64,000 nt of DNA, taken from the NCBI GenBank assembly GCA_029167225.1, contig JARFNK010000004.1, positions 124,001-188,000 of the forward strand, written 5' to 3'. The position numbers and the translations under genes are program-made. Every line of letters begins with the position of its first letter. Within the stretch, counting starts at the first letter, position 1. Below, one piece after another: positions 1-7,992 of the stretch. The DNA is from Sphingobium arseniciresistens (GTDB lineage Bacteria > Pseudomonadota > Alphaproteobacteria > Sphingomonadales > Sphingomonadaceae). Below the pieces are notes generated by a model. That model made no database searches, had not been told where the DNA came from, and saw only the letters and a program-made list of their open reading frames with translations.

Positions 1-191
1 GCCTTGGCCAGTCGGCGCGCGGCCAGATTGGGCACATATCCCAGTTCCGCGATCGCCGCCTGCACGGTCGCCACGGTGGCCGCGCTCGCCCGGCCGGCAT
101 CATTGATGACATTGGATACCGTCATGGCGGACACGCCGGCCCGTTCCGCGACCGCGCGGATCGTGACGCTATTCTGTCTTCTTCTCGCCAT
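1..191 (-). CDS. LacI-family transcriptional regulator, N-terminal part (cut by window edge)
   Basis: Only the first 63 codons lie in the window. The protein begins MARRRQNSVTIRAVAERAGV and continues into a typical LacI helix-turn-helix and hinge-proximal helix (AMTVSNVIND, then ELGYVPN, then AARRLAK). The ligand-binding core lies outside the window, so the inducer cannot be inferred. It is the last gene of the minus-strand sugar cluster, 87 bp beyond the GMC oxidoreductase stop, which makes it the likely local regulator. A 12-bp inverted repeat lies 25-69 bp upstream of its start, and a LacI-type palindrome lies before the cytochrome gene at 6984-6995. The family call is secure. The regulatory target is inferred from position. 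Confidence 0.85.
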   Translation of the reverse strand, partial: MARRRQNSVTIRAVAERAGVSAMTVSNVINDAGRASAATVATVQAAIAELGYVPNLAARRLAK

Positions 192-215
192 CAAGCCCGT
201 GCCCCCCTCCCGTCT

Positions 216-260
216 GATAGCGTGTTTCCCATGGGTTCGTAGCAGCGAAAACACGCTATC
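216..260. promoter_or_regulatory. 12-bp inverted repeat upstream of the lacI-type gene
   Basis: GATAGCGTGTTT at 216-227 is repeated perfectly inverted at 249-260, with 21 bp between the arms. It sits between the GMC oxidoreductase stop (279) and the regulator start (191). It could be a pair of operator half-sites for autoregulation or a transcript hairpin. There is no T-run next to either arm, so a classic intrinsic terminator is less likely. The arms are seen directly; the role is inferred. Confidence 0.5.
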
Positions 261-278
261 GCGCAGGCGTTGCGACTA

Positions 279-1961
279 TCAGATCCTCCCGGCTTTCAAT
301 CCTTTGACGGCATAATCCACGGCTCGGGCCGTCAGCGCCATGAACGTCAGCGATGGATTGACGCAGGAGACCGAGGCCATCTGTGCGCCATCGGTGACGA
401 ACAAATTGGCTGCATCATGCGCCTGCCCCCATTTGTTCAGCACGGATGCGCGGGGATCGGCGCCCATGCGCGCGCCGCCCATTTCATGGATTGCGTCGCC
501 CGGCACATGCTCCCTCACCTTGCTTTCCACATTCGTCAGGCCGGCGGCGCGCAGCATCTTTTCGCCTTCCTCACGGGCGTCGGCCATCATCCGCAGTTCA
601 TTGTCGCGGAAAGTGACGTTGAACCGCATGAGCGGAACACCGAAACGGTCGGTCTTGTCCGGGTTGAGCGCCACATAATTGTCCTCATAGGGCAGGCATT
701 CGCCAAAGGCGCCCATCTGGAACTTCCAACCCTCATAGCGACGCATCCCCGCCTTCATCGATGCGCCAAAGCCGACCGGCTTGGCGGGTTCGCGATAGGC
801 TGCACCCTGATAGCCATAGCCTCGCTTGAACCCGACATCATCGTCCTTGCCAATATTGCGGAAACGCGGGACATAGATGCCGCCGGGTCGGCGGCCATAT
901 TCGATATATTCTTCCATGCCGGGGATGTCGCCCTTCACATTGACCCGGAAAATATGGTCCATCACATAGCGCCCCAACGTGCCGCTGCTATCGAAATGGC
1001 TGCGGCCACCGCCCGGTAGACGCGAGTTCATCAGGATCTGCGTCGAGGCGAGCGCCGACGCGCACAGGAAGACGAGATCGGCGCTCACGGTTTCGGCTTG
1101 CCCGGTCTTGGCGTCGACGAAACGCACGCCCGTCACCCGTTTTGACGCAGCATCATAGTCGAGACTGGTGACGACCGCATCGGATCGCAGGGTCAGCCGT
1201 CCGGTCGCCCGCGCGGCCGGCAGCGTGACCGCCTGGGTCGAGAAATAGGCGCCGAAGGAGCAACCGTTGCTGCACTGGTTGCGCAGCTGGCATTTGGTGC
1301 GGTTCTGTTCCGGCTTGTCCTCGGTCATGTTGGACAGGCGGGCGTTGATCATCTTGCGGCCGGGGAATTGGGCTTCCAGCCGACCTTTCATCCATTTTTC
1401 CGCGATATTCATCGGCATCGGCGGCTGGAATTCGCTGTCCGGCAGATAGGGCAGCTTTTCGCGCGATCCCGACACGCCGATATATTTCTCGACATAGCTG
1501 TACCATGGAACCAGGTCGTCATAGCGGATCGGCCAATCGCCGCCGATCCCCTCCCGCTTGTTCGCCTCGAAGTCGGCTGGGCTCCAACGAAAGCTCCAGC
1601 GGCCCCAGATCAGCGACTTGCCCCCGACCGCGGCCGGACGGATCCAGTAGAATTTGCTGCCTTCGCCATAATCATAAGGGTTCAGCCGGTCATTATTGTA
1701 GAAGGCCTGGTTGCTGGGAGAGACATAGCCGTTCTGGGCAATGAAATAGTCGCTCTGCTTGAGCGGCGCAGGCATGATGTTGCGGGCGGGCACTTCATAG
1801 GCGGGCTTGCCGTCATAGGTATAGCCCTCGCCATGCTCGACCATGTGGCCGCGGTCCAGCATCAGTACGCGCAGGCCTTTTTCCGTCAGTTCCTTTGCGG
1901 CCCACCCGCCGCTGATGCCGGAACCGATGACGATCGCGTCGAACCTGTCGGTCGAAGCCAT
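279..1961 (-). CDS. GMC-family FAD oxidoreductase, probable glycoside/sugar dehydrogenase large subunit
   Basis: A 560-residue flavoprotein. It has an N-terminal Rossmann FAD site (VIGSGISGGWAAKEL, residues 11-25) and the C-terminal GMC domain with the catalytic pair His492 (HEMGGARMG) and Asn535 (CVNPSLT). Cys224, Cys230 and Cys234 form a C-x5-C-x3-C loop, resembling the loop that holds a [3Fe-4S] cluster in FAD-dependent glucose dehydrogenases. It has no signal peptide. Family members are exported together with a Tat-signal small subunit, here encoded at 2827-3396. Expected role: oxidation of a sugar hydroxyl (C3 in glucoside 3-dehydrogenases) in the periplasm, with electrons passing to cytochrome c. 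It starts 23 bp after the preceding TIM-barrel gene in the same operon. The exact substrate is not known. Confidence 0.88.
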   Translation of the reverse strand: MASTDRFDAIVIGSGISGGWAAKELTEKGLRVLMLDRGHMVEHGEGYTYDGKPAYEVPARNIMPAPLKQSDYFIAQNGYVSPSNQAFYNNDRLNPYDYGEGSKFYWIRPAAVGGKSLIWGRWSFRWSPADFEANKREGIGGDWPIRYDDLVPWYSYVEKYIGVSGSREKLPYLPDSEFQPPMPMNIAEKWMKGRLEAQFPGRKMINARLSNMTEDKPEQNRTKCQLRNQCSNGCSFGAYFSTQAVTLPAARATGRLTLRSDAVVTSLDYDAASKRVTGVRFVDAKTGQAETVSADLVFLCASALASTQILMNSRLPGGGRSHFDSSGTLGRYVMDHIFRVNVKGDIPGMEEYIEYGRRPGGIYVPRFRNIGKDDDVGFKRGYGYQGAAYREPAKPVGFGASMKAGMRRYEGWKFQMGAFGECLPYEDNYVALNPDKTDRFGVPLMRFNVTFRDNELRMMADAREEGEKMLRAAGLTNVESKVREHVPGDAIHEMGGARMGADPRASVLNKWGQAHDAANLFVTDGAQMASVSCVNPSLTFMALTARAVDYAVKGLKAGRI

Positions 1962-1984
1962 GATGATCCTCCCTTGGGAAATCG

Positions 1985-2830
1985 TCAGAAGCGCAGAGCG
2001 CGCAGCGTTTCGAAGCTCTTGCTGATATCGGGTATGTAGGGCGCTGGCGCCTGGTCATTCTCGACATAGAAATGCCGCACGCCGGCAAGCTGGTTCAGCT
2101 TGAAGATGCCCGCGAAGTCGATCGTGCCGCTGCCCACCGACGTCATGCTGCGATCGGCGCGCATATCCTTCACATGATAGGAGTAGATGCGACCGGCGAG
2201 GCTGCGGATCAGGGCCTGGGGATCTTCCCCCGCATGGACGGCCCAGTAGAGGTCGAGTTCGATCTTCACCAGCGCAGGATCACATCCCTTGACGAGTTGG
2301 TCGAACAGGCTGACGCCATCGGTTTTTACGGTGAATTCAAAGTCGTGATTATGATAGGCGAAGCCAAGACCGGCCGCCTTCAACCGTTCGCCAAAGCGGT
2401 TGATGTTGACCAGCGCCGCCTTCCAGGCCTCGGCATTGCGATGCTTGTCGACCATATAGGGCAGGACGACCGTATCCGCGCCCAGTGTCTTGGCCATCGT
2501 GACGCTGGCGTCGAAATTCTCCAGCAACGCCTCATAACCGATATGGAGGGACGGGCAGGACAGGCCCAACCGGTCCATCGTACTGCGGAGCAGCCCATGA
2601 TCCATCTGGTCATAGTTGCCACCGCCATATTCCACTTCGCGGTAGCCAACCCTGGCCACTTTCTCGAGGGTCGCGACTGGGTCTGCGGAGAAGAGATCCC
2701 GCAGGGTGTAAAGCTGCAGTCCGATGGTGCGGATTTTTCCGGTCGGCGCGGCGAATACCGCTGTGGGCTGGCTTGCGAGGGCGGCAAGGCCGCCGACGCC
2801 AAGAAGCATGGAACGACGGTTGATCATCAT
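1985..2830 (-). CDS. Tat-exported sugar isomerase/epimerase-like TIM-barrel protein (AP-endonuclease 2 fold)
   Basis: 281 residues. The N-terminus NRRSMLLGVGGLAALASQ is a twin-arginine signal with a hydrophobic stretch ending near AVFAA. The rest is a xylose-isomerase-like TIM barrel with likely divalent-metal and substrate residues in HNHDFEF, ELDLYWAVHAG, YHVKDM and VENDQ. Proteins of this family act as isomerases, epimerases or, in 3-keto-glycoside pathways, as lyases that eliminate the aglycone. Its start overlaps the stop of the small-subunit gene by 4 bp (ATGA), so it is translationally coupled. Export to the periplasm alongside a sugar dehydrogenase favours a 3-keto-sugar lyase or isomerase over a sugar-phosphate enzyme. 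The fold is sure and the reaction is inferred. Confidence 0.85.
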   Translation of the reverse strand: MMINRRSMLLGVGGLAALASQPTAVFAAPTGKIRTIGLQLYTLRDLFSADPVATLEKVARVGYREVEYGGGNYDQMDHGLLRSTMDRLGLSCPSLHIGYEALLENFDASVTMAKTLGADTVVLPYMVDKHRNAEAWKAALVNINRFGERLKAAGLGFAYHNHDFEFTVKTDGVSLFDQLVKGCDPALVKIELDLYWAVHAGEDPQALIRSLAGRIYSYHVKDMRADRSMTSVGSGTIDFAGIFKLNQLAGVRHFYVENDQAPAPYIPDISKSFETLRALRF

Positions 2831-3396
2831 GAGGAGTAGACCTTGTTGACCTGGGAGTAGGGGAAAGCGCCGTTATATTCGCCGGGGACCGGCAGATATT
2901 CGCGTTCCTGCGTGATGCCGATTTCCGACGTGTAGTATCCGACGATGACCATCTGCCGGAACATTTCGAAAAATCGTGGCCCATCGGGGATCTGGTTGTT
3001 CATCGCCAGGGTGAGCAGGGCATCCTGCTGCGCCGGCGTCGCCTTGACGGCGGGGATATCATGATCCTGCCAGCTGCGTGCATCGATCTCGGCCAGGCCG
3101 GTGACAATCGGCACGCGATCCTCCGGGACTGACCAGTCCGCCAACAGCTTTTCGATATAGGCGGGAACGCCGGCTTCGATCGCGCCGGGGGTGTCGGTGG
3201 CAGGAATGATCCGTTCGCAGAGCGCGGTCATCAAGGCCCGCTGATCCGGCGTGAACAGCTGGATGCTGGGCGCACCCTGATCAATTGCGGGGAGAGCGTC
3301 AGCGGGCACAAGACCTGCCGCCCGGGCGATCGGGGCGAAGAGCTGGGCACCGAACATGACGACCATGCCGGCCAGCGCATTTCTGCGATCCATCAT
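2827..3396 (-). CDS. Gluconate 2-dehydrogenase subunit 3-like protein (Tat-exported small subunit)
   Basis: 189 residues with an N-terminal signal (MDRRNALAGMVVMFGAQLF, then ARA-AG) resembling a twin-arginine leader. The family signature CERIIPATDTPGAIEAGV follows near residues 60-77. Subunit-3 proteins bind the GMC large subunit and carry it through the Tat system. Here the partner is the GMC protein at 279-1961, with one TIM-barrel gene between them. It overlaps neighbours by 4 bp on both sides, which indicates tight coupling with the DUF1080 gene before it and the TIM-barrel gene after it. Confidence 0.85.
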   Translation of the reverse strand: MMDRRNALAGMVVMFGAQLFAPIARAAGLVPADALPAIDQGAPSIQLFTPDQRALMTALCERIIPATDTPGAIEAGVPAYIEKLLADWSVPEDRVPIVTGLAEIDARSWQDHDIPAVKATPAQQDALLTLAMNNQIPDGPRFFEMFRQMVIVGYYTSEIGITQEREYLPVPGEYNGAFPYSQVNKVYSS

Positions 3397-4220
3397 TGTC
3401 CTGCCCCTTTCAAATCCTGGGCAATGGCCTCTCCGGGCAGCGGCCGGACCCAGATGTTGCGGAACGATACGGGACTGTCATGGTCCTGCAGCTGGATCGG
3501 AGCCTTGTCGCCATGCGCCCGATATTGCGCGACCTTGCGCCAGGCGGTGGTTCCCAGCATCGCCTGATGGTTCTGCACCAGCACGCCGTTCAGCATTACG
3601 GTGACATAGGCCGGGCGGGCGAGGCTGCCATCCGCGGCGAAGCGCGGCCTTTCAAAGACGATGTCGTAGCTTTGCCATTCGCCCGGCGGACGGGTGGGGT
3701 TCACCAGTGGCGGCTTCCACGCATAGACCGCGCCCGCCGTGCCATCCGCATAGGTGGCGTTCTGGTAGCTGTCGAGGATCTGCACCTCATAGCGCTGCAT
3801 GAACCAGATGCCGCTATTGCCCCGATCCTGGGAGCTTTTCTGCGCCGGGGCGGGGGAGCGAAATTCCAGGTGCAACTGTACGTCGCCAAATTCCTGCTTG
3901 GAGACAAGATTGTTTTCGCCGCCGCTCTTGGTACGCGGCGGGATGGTCATCACGCCCTTGTCGAGCGTCCATGGTGCGCGTTCGCCGCGCCAGGCATCCA
4001 GAGAACGACCATCGAACAGGACGATCGCGTCGGAGGGCGCGCCGCCGGGCTTTGTTGCTGGTGTAACCACTGTCGGCGCGGGCCGATCCGGGTCGTGGAC
4101 ATGCCAGCTGCCGCCGGGCAGGATCGGCGTGTCCCTGAAACCCGGCTTGTCCTGTGCATGGGCGAATGTGCCAAGCATGATGCCCGCTGCGCTCGCCACC
4201 CCGATGCGGATGCCCTTCAT
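3393..4220 (-). CDS. DUF1080 (3-keto-disaccharide hydrolase family) secreted protein
   Basis: 275 residues. A Sec-type signal peptide (MKGIRIGVASAAGIMLGTFA, cleavage after AHA) precedes a DUF1080 beta-sandwich: FDGRSLDAWRG near residue 70, then LHLEFRSP, GNSGIWFMQRYEVQILDS, and a C-terminal PVSFRNIWVRPL. Characterised members cleave 3-keto-glycosides after C3 oxidation. Its place directly before the small subunit and GMC dehydrogenase, with an ATGA overlap, fits that order of reactions in the periplasm. The family is secure; substrate unknown. Confidence 0.87.
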   Translation of the reverse strand: MKGIRIGVASAAGIMLGTFAHAQDKPGFRDTPILPGGSWHVHDPDRPAPTVVTPATKPGGAPSDAIVLFDGRSLDAWRGERAPWTLDKGVMTIPPRTKSGGENNLVSKQEFGDVQLHLEFRSPAPAQKSSQDRGNSGIWFMQRYEVQILDSYQNATYADGTAGAVYAWKPPLVNPTRPPGEWQSYDIVFERPRFAADGSLARPAYVTVMLNGVLVQNHQAMLGTTAWRKVAQYRAHGDKAPIQLQDHDSPVSFRNIWVRPLPGEAIAQDLKGAGQ

Positions 4221-4282
4221 CGCTTCTTCCTCTTCATGCGTTGAGGGCTCAGGCCCCTTCGCTTATACACCCCGTCCGCTCA

Positions 4283-5197
4283 CTACGCTTTATCGATGCC
4301 ACGATAAGCGGCGATCAGGCGGTCCTCGCCCTCGCGCCCGGCCAGCGCATTGCCATGCTCCATGCCGATCACGCCGGCATAATTGCGCGCGCGCAGCCAG
4401 CGAACGATATTGGCATAGTTGACTTCGCCCGTTCCCGGCTCCTTGCGGCCGGGATTGTCCCCGAACTGTATATAGCCGACCTCCGCCCAGCAGGCGTCGA
4501 GCGTCGGGATCAGGTTCCCCGACTGGATCTGCTCATGATAGAGGTCCGCCAAGATCTTCACGCCGGGGCTGTTCGCGCCCCGCGCCACCGCATAACCCTG
4601 CGCGATGGACTGCATGAACACGCCGGGATGGTTTGTACGGGTGTTGAGCGGCTCCATCACCAATGTCAGCCCGTGCGGCGCGACGATGTCGCCGGCACGG
4701 CGCATGCAGTCGATGATCCGGCCGGTCTGGATATCCTGCGGAACGCGGCGGTCCATGAAGCCGGTGACGACGGTCATGTGTCGAGCGTTGAGGCGCTTGG
4801 CGACCTCAATCGAGGTGCGGATGTCGGCCAGAAAGGCTTCCCGCTCGGCATCGTCATTGCTGCCTAGAAGGGGGCGGAAGTCCGCCCATTTCGGCATGCT
4901 GGCGACGAACACGCCCATGGTCATGCCGCGCTGGGAAAGCGCGCGGGCCATGGCGTCCTGCTGTTCGACCGGCCGGGTACGTGCTTCATTATCTTCCCAG
5001 GCGCGAAAGCCCTGGTCGGCCGCAAAGGCGATCTGGTTGAGCAGGTCGCCCCGACTGGCAAAGCTGCCCTCATGGGGCGCATAGCCGAGCGAGAAACGGG
5101 CCGCATTGGAGCTGCCCTTCCCGGTTGCGACGGAGAGGGCGGGGGTCGCCGTTGCGGCAAGCCCGGCAGCGATCATTGTTCTGCGTGAAAGATTCAT
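4283..5197 (-). CDS. Tat-exported hydroxypyruvate-isomerase-like TIM-barrel protein
   Basis: 304 residues from the start at 5197, which has a GGAGG ribosome-binding site 8 bp upstream. An in-frame start at 5350 lacks such a site and would hide the signal peptide. The N-terminus LSRRTMIAAGLAATATPAL is a twin-arginine leader. Hyi-type motifs follow: VVTGFMDRR, VMEPLNTRTNHPG, ILADLYHEQIQSGNL, QFGDNPGRKEPGTGE and IGMEHGN, which carry the expected metal-binding Glu, Asp, His and Glu. True hydroxypyruvate isomerase is cytoplasmic, so an exported version beside a sugar dehydrogenase is probably a keto-sugar lyase or isomerase. It lies 62 bp upstream of the DUF1080 gene. Confidence 0.83.
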   Translation of the reverse strand: MNLSRRTMIAAGLAATATPALSVATGKGSSNAARFSLGYAPHEGSFASRGDLLNQIAFAADQGFRAWEDNEARTRPVEQQDAMARALSQRGMTMGVFVASMPKWADFRPLLGSNDDAEREAFLADIRTSIEVAKRLNARHMTVVTGFMDRRVPQDIQTGRIIDCMRRAGDIVAPHGLTLVMEPLNTRTNHPGVFMQSIAQGYAVARGANSPGVKILADLYHEQIQSGNLIPTLDACWAEVGYIQFGDNPGRKEPGTGEVNYANIVRWLRARNYAGVIGMEHGNALAGREGEDRLIAAYRGIDKA

Positions 5198-5515
5198 AGG
5201 AAGACCTCCACTACATGTCCCACATCGCGGCTTGCAGGGCGGCTCGCCAAAGGTGGATTCCAGCATCCCGCCGAGTAGAGCGCTGCTTTGTGAATGGATG
5301 AACGGTCCGGCCGCGAACAAAGCGAGTGGACCGATCCACGCGGCCTTCATACGGCCCGCGATAGTCGCATGCCGTCATGCGCTTACAGACGCAGTGAGGG
5401 GCGCAAGAACGCGCTGCCTGTAAATCCGCGCCGGATGATGCCTGCCATGTCCGGTCCCTCTCGTCGCGTCCCGTCCTTTTTTCTGGATCGGGATCCTCTT
5501 TAAACGTCGTTGCGG
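5198..5515. other. 318-bp intergenic stretch within the sugar cluster
   Basis: It separates two minus-strand TIM-barrel genes. Apart from the GGAGG site next to 5197, no convincing gene, hairpin or known motif is seen in any frame. It probably holds a leader or second promoter for the downstream five-gene unit, but none can be pinpointed. Confidence 0.4.
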
Positions 5516-6580
5516 TCAGCTCAGCCCCAGCCAGCGCCGATTGTTGGCAGGATCGCCACCACCGGCAAAGTCGTCAAATGCTCGTTCAGGCCGGCGGATC
5601 ATGTGCGCCTCGATGAAGGGGGCGCCTTCGCGCGCGCCGTCTTCCGGATGCTTCAGGCAGCATTCCCATTCCAATACGGCCCAACCGTCATAGCCATATT
5701 GGGTCAATCGGGAAAATATGCCGGTGAAGTCGACCTGGCCGTCGCCGAGCGAACGGAAGCGGCCGGGGCGATCGACCCAATCGGCATAGCCGCCATAGAC
5801 GCCCGCGCGCCCGGTCGGGTTGAACTCCGCATCCTTGACATGAAACATCTTGATGCGGTCATGATAGATGTCGATGAACTGCAGATAGTCCATAGCCTGC
5901 AGCACGAAATGGCTGGGATCGTAGAGGATATTCGCGCGCGGATGGCCATCGACCGCATCCAGGAAGCGCTCGAAGGTAAGGCCGTCGTGCAGATCCTCGC
6001 CCGGATGCAGTTCGAAGCAGAGATCTACGCCCTGCTCTTCGAACGCGTCCAATATGGGGCGCCAGCGCCGGCCGAGTTCGGCAAAGGCCTCTTCCACCAA
6101 TCCGGCGGGGCGTTGCGGCCAGGGATAGAAGAATGGCCAGGCGAGCGCGCCAGAGAAGGTCGCATGGGCGGAAAGGCCGAGCCGCCGGCTCGCCTTCGCT
6201 GCCAGCTTCAACTGATCGACGGCCCAAGCCTGTCGCTCGGCGGGCCTGCCACGCAGCTCGGGCGGAGCGAAATTATCGAACGCCGCGTCATAGGCGGGGT
6301 GGACTGCAACCAGCTGCCCTTGCAAATGTGTTGAAAGCTCGGAAATCTCGACACCGGCCTCGCGGCAGCGTCCGGCGAGTTCATCGCAATAATCCTGGCT
6401 TTCCGCCGCGAGCGCCAGATCCATGCAGCGCGGGTCGTTGCTGGGCACCTGAATGCCCTTATAGCCTGCCTGGGCCATCCAGCGCGCAGCGTTGTCCAGC
6501 GTGTCGAACGGGGCGGAGTCGCCCATGAACTGCGCCAGGAAGATCGCCGGGCCGCGCATGGCGCCCTGCGCCGAGTTCAT
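5516..6580 (-). CDS. Sugar phosphate isomerase/epimerase-like TIM-barrel protein (cytoplasmic)
   Basis: 354 residues, with no signal peptide, unlike the other two TIM-barrel proteins of the cluster. Motifs of the xylose-isomerase-like fold include CFELHPGEDLHDG, ILYDPSHFVLQ, KMFHVKDAEF and AVLEWECCLKHPEDG. These give the metal-ligand Glu, Asp, His and Glu positions. It overlaps the cytochrome gene by 4 bp (start inside its stop). Likely a cytoplasmic isomerase, epimerase or lyase acting on the imported product of the periplasmic steps. The fold is clear and the reaction cannot be read from sequence. Confidence 0.83.
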   Translation of the reverse strand: MNSAQGAMRGPAIFLAQFMGDSAPFDTLDNAARWMAQAGYKGIQVPSNDPRCMDLALAAESQDYCDELAGRCREAGVEISELSTHLQGQLVAVHPAYDAAFDNFAPPELRGRPAERQAWAVDQLKLAAKASRRLGLSAHATFSGALAWPFFYPWPQRPAGLVEEAFAELGRRWRPILDAFEEQGVDLCFELHPGEDLHDGLTFERFLDAVDGHPRANILYDPSHFVLQAMDYLQFIDIYHDRIKMFHVKDAEFNPTGRAGVYGGYADWVDRPGRFRSLGDGQVDFTGIFSRLTQYGYDGWAVLEWECCLKHPEDGAREGAPFIEAHMIRRPERAFDDFAGGGDPANNRRWLGLS

Positions 6581-6939
6581 TTCAGGCTCTTGAGATAGGC
6601 GATGATCGCCGCGCGCTTGACAGGATCGGGCGTGCTGATGGGCATGCGGCTACCGGGAACCTTCTTGGTCGGCGATGCGAGATACTCGTCGAGAGCCTTG
6701 TCATCCAGGCGCAGCTTGGAAGCCTTGAGCGCCGGTGAATAGGCGAAGCCGGCAAGCGTGCCCGCCGTGCGTCCGGCGACGCCATACAGATTGGGGCCAA
6801 GGCCGCTCTTGCCATCCTTCTGAATGCTGTGACAGGCGCGGCAGGTGCCGAAGGCCGGCGGTGCGGTCTGCGCCTGACTTGGCGTAGCGGATATCATCAT
6901 CGTACCGATTGCAACCGCCACCAGGCTGAGGTTCGCCAT
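6577..6939 (-). CDS. Small c-type cytochrome (cytochrome c2-like)
   Basis: 120 residues from the start at 6939, preceded by GAGG 8 bp upstream. An in-frame start at 6984 would add 15 charged residues before the signal and is disfavoured. A Sec signal peptide (MANLSLVAVAIGTMMISATP, cleavage after SQA) is followed by the haem site C33-R-A-C36-H37, GPNLYGVAGR, and the distal Met in PGSRMPIS. It is a periplasmic electron carrier and the likely acceptor for the GMC dehydrogenase of the same cluster. A LacI-type palindrome lies 45-56 bp upstream of the start. Confidence 0.88.
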   Translation of the reverse strand: MANLSLVAVAIGTMMISATPSQAQTAPPAFGTCRACHSIQKDGKSGLGPNLYGVAGRTAGTLAGFAYSPALKASKLRLDDKALDEYLASPTKKVPGSRMPISTPDPVKRAAIIAYLKSLK

Positions 6940-6983
6940 TTTTTGCACCTCGACTCTCCGTTCCATTTGTCGTTCTAATATCA

Positions 6984-6995
6984 TTTACCGGTAAA
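6984..6995. promoter_or_regulatory. Probable LacI-family operator
   Basis: TTTACCGGTAAA is a perfect 12-bp palindrome with the central CG typical of LacI-family operators. It lies between the aldo/keto reductase stop (7055) and the cytochrome start (6939). The adjacent LacI-type gene at the window's left edge is the natural candidate to bind it. The palindrome is seen directly; the binding partner is inferred. Confidence 0.6.
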
Positions 6996-7054
6996 CTCCG
7001 GCAGATCAAGACGAAGATCGCGCCGAGCGGAAAACCAGCCGATCTCGCAAGAGG

Positions 7055-7951
7055 TCACGGCAGTCTTTCTCCCAGCGATGCCTCAAGCACCGCATACCAT
7101 TCGCTTCGGGTCCACTCGACCTTGAACGCATCCACGCTGCGCGCGATTCGCTCAGGGGACTGTGAGCCGACAATTGGAATGGGACGGGCGGGGTGCGCCA
7201 TGATCCAGGACAATGACGCGGCCGATGCGTCCACGCTGAACCGCGCGCCCTGCTCGGCAATCAGTGTCGCGGCGGGATGTTCCCCGGCAACCAGGCGACC
7301 ACCGCCCAGCGGCGACCATGCGAGCACCGCCATGTCGCGTGCCATCGCCTGATCGAGCGTGCCGTCGAACAGCGGCGCGGTGCGCAGCGCCGAAAATTCC
7401 GGCTGGGTGCTGACCAGCGGCAGCGAGAGGAAGCTTTGCAGCGCGGCCAGTTCATCGGTGCTGTAGTTGGAAACGCCGAGGGCGCGGACCTTGCCGCTGT
7501 CGACCATGGCGGTGAGCGATGCGGCGACTTCCTGCGGGTGGGTCAGGAAATCACGGCGATGGATCTGGTAGAGGTCGATCTGGTCGATGCCCATCCGGCT
7601 AAGCGAGGAATCAATGGCGCTGGCAAGGTAGGTCGTGCTGGAATCATAGGGAATGCCGGGCATGATGCCGCCCTTGGTGGCGATCACCATGCGATCGCGC
7701 AGCGCCGGGGCGTCGGCCAGCACGCGTCCGAACAGCGCTTCTGCCGATCCGAACCCCGCCGGTGTGTCGCAGCCATAGATATCCGCCGTGTCGAACAGGG
7801 TGATGCCTGCATCCAGTGCCGCCTCCACCTTATGCCGGGCATCGCCGACATCGTTGCCCGCAAGGCGCCACATGCCCCACGCGATCGGGAAAACAGAAAT
7901 TCCGCTCTTGCCGAGCGGACATGGTTGGGGGGATGGGCGCAGCGTCGTCAT
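7055..7951 (-). CDS. Aldo/keto reductase
   Basis: 298 residues, cytoplasmic. The catalytic tetrad of the family is complete: Asp54 and Tyr59 (FDTADIYG), Lys93 (ATKGG) and His131 (YQIHRRD). The C-terminal NADP-binding part includes PIVGSQSPERIARSVDA. The enzyme would reduce a keto or aldehyde sugar with NAD(P)H, a plausible last step to return a keto-sugar to a normal hexose. It is the first gene of the minus-strand cluster, 115 bp before the cytochrome gene. The family call is firm; the substrate is inferred from context. Confidence 0.87.
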   Translation of the reverse strand: MTTLRPSPQPCPLGKSGISVFPIAWGMWRLAGNDVGDARHKVEAALDAGITLFDTADIYGCDTPAGFGSAEALFGRVLADAPALRDRMVIATKGGIMPGIPYDSSTTYLASAIDSSLSRMGIDQIDLYQIHRRDFLTHPQEVAASLTAMVDSGKVRALGVSNYSTDELAALQSFLSLPLVSTQPEFSALRTAPLFDGTLDQAMARDMAVLAWSPLGGGRLVAGEHPAATLIAEQGARFSVDASAASLSWIMAHPARPIPIVGSQSPERIARSVDAFKVEWTRSEWYAVLEASLGERLP

Positions 7952-7992
7952 ATGGGCTCAATGGCACATGGATGTTTTGGATGGTAGATAAG

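Noticed and set aside
5198-5350. Upstream in-frame extension of the exported hydroxypyruvate-isomerase-like protein
   Set aside because: It would bury the Tat signal, and the GGAGG site fits the start at 5197.
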